Assembly (NCBI GenBank): GCA_009363175.1
Contig: CP045205.1
Span: 2,232,001-2,296,000, forward strand
Direction: 5' to 3'
Length of the DNA: 64,000 nucleotides
From: Citrobacter telavivensis
GTDB taxonomy: Bacteria > Pseudomonadota > Gammaproteobacteria > Enterobacterales > Enterobacteriaceae
This document shows positions 17,312-24,990 of this stretch, piece by piece (within the stretch, counting starts at the first letter, position 1; every line of letters starts with the position of its first letter). A program made the translations under genes and the position numbers. Under the pieces are notes generated by a model. That model searched no databases and was not told the DNA's origin. It saw only the letters and a list, made by a program, of their open reading frames with translations.

Positions 17312-17917
17312 GTGTTTGTAGTATCCCAATATTTTGTTAAATACAAAAAATATACCGTTGTTCTGCTATCGGCACTGGCGATCATGGTGGGGCTGGGCAG
17401 CCATTTCGCCTGGAGCAGCAACGGTCTACCGAGAATCGATTCCCGTACCCTGGCGGTACTGGCAAAACAGCATCCGGTAGTGGTGCTGTTTCGCCATGCT
17501 GAGCGCTGTGACCGGTCAGACAATACCTGTCTGTCGGATAAAACCGGCATCACTGAGCATGGGGCGATGCAGGCTCGCGCGCTGGGCGCCTCGTTTAGCA
17601 AAGAGATTAAAGACTACGATCTGTATGCCAGCGATACGGTGCGCACTGTTCAGTCAGCAACCTGGTTTGCTGCGGATAAAAAATTGACGGTGGATAAAGG
17701 CATGCATGCCTGTGGCCGGGGAACCGGGCAGGCCATTGAGCGTTTAGCAAATAAGTCGGAAAATAAAGACGTGGTTATTTTTACTCATAATCATTGCCTG
17801 ACCTATCTGGCAAAAAATATGCGTGGCGTAAAATTGACACCGGATTATCTGGACGGTCTGGTGATGCATGTCGATAAGGGAAAACTGTATCTTGACGGTA
17901 AACTGGTCTCACCTTAA
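17312..17917 (+). CDS. ais: LPS heptose-phosphate phosphatase Ais (PmrG)
   Basis: A histidine-phosphatase superfamily protein. 201 residues from GTG at 17312, chosen because GGAG lies six bases upstream and the length equals that of homologues. A signal-anchor helix (VVLLSALAIMVGLGSHFAW) is followed by the catalytic RHAERCD motif near residue 60 and a second His in FTHNHCLTYL. In Salmonella the orthologue PmrG removes phosphate from heptose II of the LPS core and is PmrA-induced. It is divergent from arnB and shares its PmrA site. Confidence 0.92.
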   Translation: MFVVSQYFVKYKKYTVVLLSALAIMVGLGSHFAWSSNGLPRIDSRTLAVLAKQHPVVVLFRHAERCDRSDNTCLSDKTGITEHGAMQARALGASFSKEIKDYDLYASDTVRTVQSATWFAADKKLTVDKGMHACGRGTGQAIERLANKSENKDVVIFTHNHCLTYLAKNMRGVKLTPDYLDGLVMHVDKGKLYLDGKLVSP

Positions 17918-17935
17918 CCAACATTATGAATAAAA

Positions 17936-17960
17936 GATGACAGCCGCAACAGCTGTCATC
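17936..17960 (-). terminator. Bidirectional-type terminator between ais and nudI
   Basis: GATGACAGC and GCTGTCATC form a perfect 9-bp stem with a 7-base loop. On the minus strand the stem is followed by TTTTATT, fitting the end of nudI; it can also stop ais transcription, though with no T-run on the plus strand. Confidence 0.65.
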
Positions 17961-17965
17961 AGAGA

Positions 17966-18391
17966 TTATAATAACCCTTTCAGTGTTAAGGTTTTCACTG
18001 TCGCAACGTTCAGATCGTATTGAGGTAAATCTTCCGGCTTGACCCAGGCAAACGCCTGAAATTCTTCATTGATATGCACTTCGCGATTGGCGGCGGTGCA
18101 GTCAAAAATCAGGTAAATCATATAGATCTCTTCCTGACTGCCATCGGGGTAGGTTTTCGTACGGATATCGTCACTGAAGGTCCAGGGTTTGATGTCAGTC
18201 AGAACCAGCGCACTGCCCAGTTCTTCGCGAATCTCACGGCGCAGGGCCTCTTCAATACGTTCTCCTGGCTCAACGCCACCGCCAGACAGCGCCCATTGAC
18301 CCGGGAAAACTCCCCGATCGTTAGCCATCTGGCACAGGAGATAACTTCCTGCATTCTGTATTAAGGGGCAAACAATAGTCCTTTGACGCAC
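17966..18391 (-). CDS. nudI: Nucleoside triphosphatase NudI (Nudix hydrolase)
   Basis: 141 residues from a GTG start at 18391 (AAGGAA eight bases upstream); an upstream in-frame ATG at 18451 is rejected on homologue length. The Nudix box spans residues 38-59 (G38, E44, R52, E53, E56, E57, G59). The E. coli enzyme hydrolyses pyrimidine dNTPs, preferring dUTP, dTTP and dCTP. Convergent with ais. Confidence 0.94.
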   Translation of the reverse strand: MRQRTIVCPLIQNAGSYLLCQMANDRGVFPGQWALSGGGVEPGERIEEALRREIREELGSALVLTDIKPWTFSDDIRTKTYPDGSQEEIYMIYLIFDCTAANREVHINEEFQAFAWVKPEDLPQYDLNVATVKTLTLKGLL

Positions 18392-18702
18392 GGTAATGTT
18401 CCTTGAAGCAGAGGTAGAGTTAGCAGGGAAAAGTTTATCCCCTGGCAACATCAGATAACATGTTTATTTTCCATTCACATGAGAAATGTACTGTAAGGGA
18501 AAGCGATAAATAAGAAATGGTTCCCGGACTCTCTCCGGGTCGATAAAAGGAATTAACGGCTCTCTTCTTCCTGCGTACCGGTATTATTTGGTTACAAAAC
18601 GTTGAGCGATCGCTTTTTTAGCTCATTGATTCCTTTGGCGTTGGCAGTACAATCCCGCAGCTTTGGGAAACTTTATGTATTTGCTTGCTGGAAAGGGTAA
18701 AA
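18392..18702 (+). promoter_or_regulatory. nudI-yfaZ intergenic region with yfaZ promoter
   Basis: No gene is seen in these 311 bases. TTGATT (18626-18631), a 16-base spacer and TACAAT (18648-18653) make a reasonable sigma-70 promoter for yfaZ. A hairpin CCCGGA-CTCTC-TCCGGG (18523-18539) has no T-run and no obvious role. AGCGATCGCT followed by T's (18605-18619) is a short palindrome. Confidence 0.45.
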
Positions 18703-19245
18703 ATGAAGAAAAGCGTATTATTTGGAATAGCTGGAATGCTGTTCGTTTCTGCTTCTGCGAGTGCCATGAGCATCAGCGGTCAGGCGGGTAAAGAATATAC
18801 CAACATTGGCGTCGGGTTTGGCACGGAGTCTACCGGACTGGCCTTGAGCGGTAACTGGATGCATAGCGATGACGACGGCGACGCTGCGGGGCTGGGATTG
18901 GGTATGAATATTCCACTCGGCCCGATGCTGGCGACCGTGGGCGGCAAAGGGGTCTATACCAGCCCGAACGACAGTGATGAAGGCTATGCGGCCGCCGTTG
19001 GCGGTGGATTACAGTGGCCGATAGGCGACAGCGTCCGCCTGTTCGGTGAGTACTACTACTCTCCGGATTCGTTATCCAGCGGTATCCAGAGCTATGAAGA
19101 GGCAAATGCCGGCGCGCGCTTGAAGATCATGCGTCCGCTTAGCATTGAAGCGGGTTATCGCTACCTGAATCTGGCGGGTAAAGATGGCAATCGCGATAAT
19201 GCCATTGCGGACGGCCCATACGTTGGGGTCAACGCCAGCTTCTGA
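18703..19245 (+). CDS. yfaZ: YfaZ family outer membrane protein
   Basis: 180 residues from ATG 18703 (MKKSVLFGIAGM), after GGAAAGGG. A cleavable signal peptide ends near SASASA; the rest is alternating, glycine- and tyrosine-rich beta-barrel sequence ending in the outer-membrane signature -NASF. The family is a small predicted porin-like barrel of unknown function. It is a single-gene unit with its own promoter and a strong terminator. Confidence 0.9.
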   Translation: MKKSVLFGIAGMLFVSASASAMSISGQAGKEYTNIGVGFGTESTGLALSGNWMHSDDDGDAAGLGLGMNIPLGPMLATVGGKGVYTSPNDSDEGYAAAVGGGLQWPIGDSVRLFGEYYYSPDSLSSGIQSYEEANAGARLKIMRPLSIEAGYRYLNLAGKDGNRDNAIADGPYVGVNASF

Positions 19246-19250
19246 CCCCG

Positions 19251-19282
19251 GTGGCGCGATCTCCTGTCGCGCCACTTTTATT
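19251..19282 (+). terminator. Rho-independent terminator after yfaZ
   Basis: GTGGCGCGA (19251-19259) and TCGCGCCAC (19267-19275) form a perfect 9-bp GC-rich stem followed by TTTTATT. Confidence 0.9.
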
Positions 19283-19359
19283 CCCTTCAGGATATTTCTC
19301 TGCCACGCCACTTCCCCCTTTGCGTTATAGTATTTTCATCATAAAAGCAGGAGAACACG

Positions 19360-20556
19360 ATGTTAAACGTGGAGATGTTATCCACCGGGGATGAAGTGTT
19401 GCACGGGCAAATCGTCGACACGAATGCTGCCTGGCTGGCCGATTTTTTCTTTAATCAGGGATTGCCCTTAACGCGCCGTAATACGGTGGGCGACAACCTC
19501 AACGATCTGGTCGCCATTTTGCGCGAGCGGAGTCAGCATGCTGATGTTTTGATCGTCAACGGCGGCCTGGGGCCGACCAGCGACGATCTCAGCGCGCTTG
19601 CTGCGGCGACGGCGAAAGGGGAAGGGCTGGTTCTGCACGAGGCCTGGCTTGCCGAGATGGAGCGATTCTTCCGGGAGCGCGGCAGAGTGATGGCGCCCAG
19701 CAACCGTAAACAGGCGGAACTGCCCGCCAGCGCCGAATTCATCAATAATCCTGTCGGCACCGCCTGCGGCTTTGCCGTGCAGCTCAATCGTTGTCTGATG
19801 TTCTTTACGCCGGGCGTACCGTCAGAATTTAAAGTGATGGTGGAACATGAGATCCTGCCACGTTTGCGCGAGCGTTTCTCTCTCACTGAGCCGCCGCTGT
19901 GTCTGCGTCTGACCACTTTTGGCCGTTCGGAAAGCGATCTGGCGCAAAGCCTCGACTCGCTTTCATTACCGGAAGGGGTGACCCTGGGTTATCGCTCATC
20001 GATGCCAATTATCGAGCTTAAACTGACCGGACCGTACGCCCAGCGTGAGGCGATGCGCAGCCTGTGGCAGGAGGTCAAGCGCGTTGCCGGGCAAAATCTG
20101 ATTTTTGAAGGCACCGAAGGACTTCCTTTGCAGATTGCGCGCGAGTTGCAGAAAAGGCAGCTCAGCCTGACGTTGAGTGAGCAGTTCACCGGCGGGCTGG
20201 TGGCATTGCAGCTTTCTCGCGCGGGTGCGCCGCTGCTGGCCAGCGAAGTGGTACCTTCGCAGGAAGAGACGCTGGCGCAGACCGCGCACTGGACGTCGGA
20301 ACGACGCGGTAAACATTACGCCGGACTGGCGCTGGCGATATCCGGGCTGGAAAACGATCACCTGAACTTTGCGCTGGCGACGCCAGATGGGACGTTTGCT
20401 CTGCGCGTGCATTTCAGCGTGACCCGTCACAGCCTGCTGGTCCGTCAGGAGGTCTGCGCGATGATGGCGCTTAACATGCTGCGTCGCTGGTTCAACGAAC
20501 AGGATATTGCCAGCGAGCATGGCTGGATTGACGTGGTTGAATCGCTGACGCTGTAG
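19360..20556 (+). CDS. yfaY: CinA-like protein YfaY
   Basis: 398 residues. The N-terminal 170 form the MoCF-biosynthesis/COG1058 domain (STGDEVLHGQIVDTNAAWLA, NGGLGPTSDDLS, FTPGVPSEFKVM). The C-terminal part resembles nicotinamide-nucleotide amidohydrolase PncC, but where active enzymes have ESCTGG this one reads SEQFTGG, and no GVTG-type loop is present, so amidase activity is unlikely. The same loss is known for E. coli YfaY. GGAG precedes the ATG; no operon partner is obvious. Confidence 0.9.
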   Translation: MLNVEMLSTGDEVLHGQIVDTNAAWLADFFFNQGLPLTRRNTVGDNLNDLVAILRERSQHADVLIVNGGLGPTSDDLSALAAATAKGEGLVLHEAWLAEMERFFRERGRVMAPSNRKQAELPASAEFINNPVGTACGFAVQLNRCLMFFTPGVPSEFKVMVEHEILPRLRERFSLTEPPLCLRLTTFGRSESDLAQSLDSLSLPEGVTLGYRSSMPIIELKLTGPYAQREAMRSLWQEVKRVAGQNLIFEGTEGLPLQIARELQKRQLSLTLSEQFTGGLVALQLSRAGAPLLASEVVPSQEETLAQTAHWTSERRGKHYAGLALAISGLENDHLNFALATPDGTFALRVHFSVTRHSLLVRQEVCAMMALNMLRRWFNEQDIASEHGWIDVVESLTL

Positions 20557-20738
20557 TTTTTAATCGCCCGATGGCGCTGTGCTTTTCGGGCTGATTCTCT
20601 TTCTGTCCAACCCGCTGTACTCCTCGCGAAAAAATCCGTGATTCATCTCGCATTTTTGCACGTTATTTCTCCATTCTGCTGGAAGAAAGACGCGACATGA
20701 CGCGCTTCACAAATTTACCCGCCATGACCGATCACACT

Positions 20739-20778
20739 GATTCCAGTATCTCAGACTGGAGTCCAGTATGTTGGAATC
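20739..20778. promoter_or_regulatory. Likely RhmR operator spanning the rhmR start codon
   Basis: GATTCCA (20739-20745) and TGGAATC (20772-20778) are a perfect inverted pair. Within them TCCAGTAT occurs twice 20 bp apart (20742-20749, 20762-20769), and CTGGAGTCCAG (20756-20766) is itself palindromic. The block covers the Shine-Dalgarno GGAG and the ATG at 20768. This layout suits autorepression by an IclR protein, but binding is inferred. Confidence 0.5.
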
Positions 20779-21550
20779 AAGCAAAGTCCCGGCGCTCACC
20801 CGCGCCATTGATATTCTCAATCTGATTGCGCGGATTGGCCCCTGCAGTGCCGCCACCATCATTGAAACGCTGGGTATTCCCAAAAGCACGGCTTACCTGC
20901 TGTTGAGTGAACTGAAGCGTCAGCGGTTTATCAGCGTCGATCATCAGGAGAACTTTTGTCTGTGGACTAAGCTGGTGGAGCTTTCCGGCCATGCGCTCAG
21001 CAAAATGGATCTGCGCGAACTGGCGCGTCCGCGCCTGACGAAACTGATGGATGAAACAGGGCTGCTCTGCCATCTGGGGATCATCGATCATGAGAGCGCG
21101 TATTACATTCTGAAGGTGGAATCGTCTTCGACCATCAGCGTGCGCTCCCATGAAGGGAAAAGCCTGTCGCTGTATCGCTCTGGCATTGGTAAATGTCTGC
21201 TGGCGTGGCAGCCTGCTGCCGTGCGCAACGCTATCATTGAGCAACTGGTGTGGGAGCAGGCGACCCCCACCACGATCACTCAACCTCAGCAACTCAGAGA
21301 CGAACTGGAACGCATCCGCCAGCGCGGCTGGAGCTTTGATAACGGAGAAGATTATCCGGATGTGCGCTGCGTCGCCGCCCCCATTTTTAATGCCAATAAC
21401 GAACCCGCCGCCGCCATTTCGGTGGTCGGCACCCGTTTAGAAATCAACGAAGAGAATCGTGATTATCTTGCTGGCAAAGCCATTGCCTGCGCGAAGGATA
21501 TTTCACGTCTATTGGGATGGAAAAGTCCCTTCGATTCACTCGCATCATAA
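20768..21550 (+). CDS. rhmR: IclR-family regulator of L-rhamnonate catabolism RhmR
   Basis: 260 residues, near-identical in length to E. coli YfaX/RhmR. An N-terminal winged helix (ALTRAIDILNLIARIG, then IPKSTAYLLLSELKRQ as recognition helix) precedes the IclR effector domain (HEGKSLSLYRSGIGKCLLAW, CVAAPIFNANNEPAAAISVVG). It starts 14 bases ahead of rhmD in the same operon. The operator-like repeats over its start suggest it controls its own operon, probably with an L-rhamnonate-derived ligand. Confidence 0.95.
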   Translation: MLESSKVPALTRAIDILNLIARIGPCSAATIIETLGIPKSTAYLLLSELKRQRFISVDHQENFCLWTKLVELSGHALSKMDLRELARPRLTKLMDETGLLCHLGIIDHESAYYILKVESSSTISVRSHEGKSLSLYRSGIGKCLLAWQPAAVRNAIIEQLVWEQATPTTITQPQQLRDELERIRQRGWSFDNGEDYPDVRCVAAPIFNANNEPAAAISVVGTRLEINEENRDYLAGKAIACAKDISRLLGWKSPFDSLAS

Positions 21551-21564
21551 TAATGGAGAACATC

Positions 21565-22770
21565 ATGACCCTACCCAAAATTAAACATGTCCGCGCCTGG
21601 TTTACCGGTGGAGCAACGGCAGAAAAAGGAGCCGGCGGCGGCGATTATCATGACCAGGGCGCTAACCACTGGATTGACGATCACATCGCCACGCCGATGA
21701 GTAAATATCGTGAGTACGAACAGTCGCGTCAGTCGTTTGGGATTAACGTGCTGGGTACGCTGATTGTTGAAGTTGAAGCCGAAAACGGACAGACGGGCTT
21801 TGCGGTCTCCACGGCAGGAGAGATGGGCTGCTTTATCGTTGAAAAACATCTCAACCGTTTTATCGAAGGGAAATGCGTCAGCGATATCAAACTCATTCAC
21901 GATCAGATGCTCGGTGCGACCATGTATTACTCGGGATCCGGCGGTCTGGTGATGAACACCATCTCTTGCGTTGATTTGGCGCTGTGGGATCTGTTTGGCA
22001 AGGTGGTGGGCCTGCCGGTTTACAAACTGCTGGGCGGCGCGGTGCGCGATGAAATTCAGTTCTATGCCACCGGCGCGCGTCCTGACCTGGCAAAAGAGAT
22101 GGGCTTCATTGGCGGCAAAATGCCGACTCATTGGGGACCGCACGATGGCGACGCGGGGATCCGCAAAGATGCCGCCATGGTAGCGGAAATGCGTGAGAAG
22201 TGCGGCCCGGATTTCTGGCTGATGCTGGACTGCTGGATGAGTCAGGACGTGAATTACGCCACGAAACTGGCCCACGCCTGCGCGCCATCTAACCTGAAGT
22301 GGATTGAAGAGTGTTTGCCGCCGCAGCAGTACGAAGGCTATCGCGAACTGAAACGCAATGCGCCAGCTGGAATGATGGTCACCAGCGGCGAGCACCACGG
22401 CACGCTGCAGTCCTTCCGCACGCTGGCGGAAACTGGAATCGATATCATGCAGCCGGATGTCGGCTGGTGCGGCGGCCTGACCACGCTGGTCGAGATTGCT
22501 GCGATTGCGAAATCGCGTGGACAACTGGTCGTACCGCACGGCTCGTCGGTCTATTCGCACCATGCGGTGATTACTTTCACCAACACGCCGTTCAGTGAGT
22601 TCTTGATGACCAGTCCGGACTGCTCAACGATGCGTCCGCAGTTTGACCCGATTCTGCTTGATGAGCCGGTACCGGTGAATGGCCGCATTCATAAGTCCGT
22701 GCTGGATAAACCGGGATTTGGCGTCGAGCTTAACCGCGACTGTAACCTGAAACGCCCTTATAGCCACTAA
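21565..22770 (+). CDS. rhmD: L-rhamnonate dehydratase RhmD
   Basis: An enolase-superfamily (MR subgroup) enzyme that dehydrates L-rhamnonate to 2-keto-3-deoxy-L-rhamnonate. 401 residues from ATG 21565 with GGAG upstream; an in-frame ATG at 21517 inside rhmR is rejected. Metal-ligand strands are seen at LMLDCWMS, KWIEECLPP and TSGEHHG, and VVPHGSSVYSHHA carries the catalytic-His region. Second gene of the rhm operon. Confidence 0.96.
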   Translation: MTLPKIKHVRAWFTGGATAEKGAGGGDYHDQGANHWIDDHIATPMSKYREYEQSRQSFGINVLGTLIVEVEAENGQTGFAVSTAGEMGCFIVEKHLNRFIEGKCVSDIKLIHDQMLGATMYYSGSGGLVMNTISCVDLALWDLFGKVVGLPVYKLLGGAVRDEIQFYATGARPDLAKEMGFIGGKMPTHWGPHDGDAGIRKDAAMVAEMREKCGPDFWLMLDCWMSQDVNYATKLAHACAPSNLKWIEECLPPQQYEGYRELKRNAPAGMMVTSGEHHGTLQSFRTLAETGIDIMQPDVGWCGGLTTLVEIAAIAKSRGQLVVPHGSSVYSHHAVITFTNTPFSEFLMTSPDCSTMRPQFDPILLDEPVPVNGRIHKSVLDKPGFGVELNRDCNLKRPYSH

Positions 22771-22779
22771 TGACCTGTG

Positions 22780-22818
22780 CGTTGCCGCAGAGACGGCAAC
22801 GCCCTCATTTCTTTGAGG
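22780..22818 (+). promoter_or_regulatory. Two hairpins in the rhmD-rhmT gap
   Basis: CGTTGCCG/CGGCAACG (22780-22801) is a perfect 8-bp stem. CCTCA/TGAGG (22803-22818) is a second stem whose 3' arm contains the rhmT ribosome site GAGG. They may stabilise upstream mRNA and lower transporter translation; this is inference. Confidence 0.5.
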
Positions 22819-22826
22819 ATCTTGCT

Positions 22827-24116
22827 ATGAGTACCACTCTTCTTGACGGCGTAGTGAAGAAAAACCGCGCACGTTTGATCCCGTTCATGCTGGCACTGTA
22901 TGTACTGGCGTTTCTGGACCGTTCGAACATTGGCTTTGCCAAAGAGACCTATCAGATTGATACCGGGCTGAGCAATGAGGCCTACGCGCTCGGCGCGGGG
23001 ATCTTCTTCGTGGTCTACGCCTTTCTCGGCGTGCCCGCTAACCTGCTGATGCGCAAACTGGGGGCCAGAACCTGGATTGGCACCACTACGCTGCTGTGGG
23101 GATTCCTCTCCGCCGCGATGGCGTGGGCGGATACCGAGGCGAAATTCCTCATTATCCGTACTCTGCTGGGGGCGGCAGAAGCCGGTTTCTTCCCCGGCAT
23201 GATCTATCTCACCTCACAATGGTTCCCACAGCGTAACCGCGCCAGCATTATGGGGCTGTTTTACATGGGGGCGCCGCTGGCGTTGACGCTGGGATCGCCG
23301 CTGTCCGGCGCACTGTTGGAGATGCACGGCTTTATGGGCTATCCCGGCTGGTTCTGGATGTTCGTTATCGAAGGTTTGCTGGCGGTAGGCGCAGGGATTT
23401 TCACCTTCTTCTGGCTGGATGACACCCCACAACAGGCGCGTTTCCTCAGCGTTGAAGAAAAAGCGGCGCTCATTAGCCAACTGGCGAGCGAAGAAGAGAA
23501 GAAGACCACGTCAAAACTCTCGGATGCCTTGCGTAACGGACGCGTCTGGCAACTGGCGATTATCTATCTGACGATTCAGGTGGCGGTGTACGGACTGATT
23601 TTCTTCCTGCCAACCCAGGTTGCCGCGCTGCTGGGAACCAAAGTGGGCTTCACGGCGTCGGTGGTCACCGCCATTCCGTGGGTTGCCGCACTGTTCGGGA
23701 CCTGGCTTATCCCTCGCTACTCCGATCGCACTGGCGAACGCCGTAATGTCGCCGCGCTGACGCTGCTGGCTGCGGGGATTGGTATTGGTGTATCCGGCCT
23801 GGCATCACCGGTGGTGGCGATTCTGGCGCTTTGCGTGGCAGCGGTGGGTTTCATCGCCGTACAGCCGGTGTTCTGGACAATGCCGACGCAACTGCTTTCC
23901 GGCACAGCGCTGGCGGCGGGGATCGGTTTCGTGAACCTGTTTGGCGCGGTAGGCGGGTTTATCGCGCCAATTCTGCGCGTTAAGGCGGAAACGATGTTTG
24001 CCAGCGATGCCGCAGGACTGCTGACGCTGGCGGGTGTCGCGATTATCGGCTCATTGATTATCTTCACGCTGAGCGTGAACCGTCCCGCGTCGCAACCGGG
24101 TGCTGCGCATCAATAA
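22827..24116 (+). CDS. rhmT: L-rhamnonate transporter RhmT (MFS, anion:cation symporter family)
   Basis: 429 residues from ATG 22827 (MSTTLLDGVVKKNRARLIP) with TTTGAGGATC upstream. Twelve predicted membrane helices; the MFS signature FLDRSNIGFAKE follows helix 1, and a charged central loop (EEEKKTTSKLSDALRNG) separates the halves. The family imports sugar acids by H+ symport; its place between the rhm dehydratase and aldolase assigns L-rhamnonate. E. coli YfaV has the same length. Confidence 0.94.
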   Translation: MSTTLLDGVVKKNRARLIPFMLALYVLAFLDRSNIGFAKETYQIDTGLSNEAYALGAGIFFVVYAFLGVPANLLMRKLGARTWIGTTTLLWGFLSAAMAWADTEAKFLIIRTLLGAAEAGFFPGMIYLTSQWFPQRNRASIMGLFYMGAPLALTLGSPLSGALLEMHGFMGYPGWFWMFVIEGLLAVGAGIFTFFWLDDTPQQARFLSVEEKAALISQLASEEEKKTTSKLSDALRNGRVWQLAIIYLTIQVAVYGLIFFLPTQVAALLGTKVGFTASVVTAIPWVAALFGTWLIPRYSDRTGERRNVAALTLLAAGIGIGVSGLASPVVAILALCVAAVGFIAVQPVFWTMPTQLLSGTALAAGIGFVNLFGAVGGFIAPILRVKAETMFASDAAGLLTLAGVAIIGSLIIFTLSVNRPASQPGAAHQ

Positions 24117-24141
24117 TTTTATCCACGTTGTAAGGATCATT

Positions 24142-24945
24142 ATGAACGGATTGTTAGCAAACCCTTTTAAGGACGCACTCCGCAGAGGGGAAGTACAAAT
24201 CGGACTGTGGCTGAGTTCGACAACCTCCTACATGGCGGAAATTGCCGCAACGTCGGGTTATGACTGGCTGTTGATCGACGGCGAACACGCGCCGAACACG
24301 GTGCAGGATCTCTATCATCAGTTGCAGGCGATTGCTCCCTACGCCAGCCAACCGGTGATCCGCCCGGTCGAAGGCGCTAAGGCGCTGATCAAACAGGTTC
24401 TGGATATCGGGGCACAGACGCTGTTGATTCCGATGGTTGATAGCGCAGAGCAGGCACGGCAGGTGGTTGCGGCCACCCGTTACCCGCCCGTTGGCGAGCG
24501 CGGCGTCGGGGCTAGCGTGGCGCGAGCGGCGCGCTGGGGGCGTATTGACAACTATATGGCGCAGGCCAATGCGTCACTCTGTTTGCTGGTACAGGTCGAA
24601 AGTAAAGCCGCGCTGGAGAATCTGGATGCGATCCTGGACGTGGACGGTATTGACGGTGTGTTTATTGGTCCTGCCGATCTTTCGGCGTCTTTGGGGTATC
24701 CGGACAACAGCGGACACCCGGAGGTGCAGCGGATTATCAAAGAGAGTATTCAGCGCATTCGTGCGGCTGGAAAAGCGGCGGGCTTTCTCGCCGTCGATCC
24801 GCTCATGGCGCAGAAATGTCTGGCGTGGGGCGCGAATTTTGTCGCCGTCGGCGTTGATACCATGCTGTATACCGAGGCGCTGGACCAGCGGCTGGCAATG
24901 TTTAAGCCCGGTCAGACGATGCCGAAACTGAAAAGCAGTTACTAA
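24142..24945 (+). CDS. rhmA: 2-keto-3-deoxy-L-rhamnonate aldolase RhmA
   Basis: A class II HpcH/HpaI-family aldolase that splits 2-keto-3-deoxy-L-rhamnonate into pyruvate and L-lactaldehyde. 267 residues from ATG 24142. Motifs: IDGEHAPN with the catalytic His, VQVESKAALEN with the metal Glu, GVFIGPADLSAS with the metal Asp. AAGGAT precedes the start. Last gene of the operon. Confidence 0.96.
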   Translation: MNGLLANPFKDALRRGEVQIGLWLSSTTSYMAEIAATSGYDWLLIDGEHAPNTVQDLYHQLQAIAPYASQPVIRPVEGAKALIKQVLDIGAQTLLIPMVDSAEQARQVVAATRYPPVGERGVGASVARAARWGRIDNYMAQANASLCLLVQVESKAALENLDAILDVDGIDGVFIGPADLSASLGYPDNSGHPEVQRIIKESIQRIRAAGKAAGFLAVDPLMAQKCLAWGANFVAVGVDTMLYTEALDQRLAMFKPGQTMPKLKSSY

Positions 24946-24949
24946 ATCC

Positions 24950-24980
24950 ATAGCCCGGCGGCACTGTGTCACCGGGCTAT
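24950..24980 (+). terminator. Hairpin at the end of the rhm operon
   Basis: ATAGCCCGG and CCGGGCTAT form a perfect 9-bp stem with a 13-base loop, five bases after the rhmA stop. There is no T-run, so it may be a stability hairpin rather than an intrinsic terminator. It lies just before the convergent rpnE stop. Confidence 0.5.
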
Positions 24981-24990
24981 CTGTCAGGCT

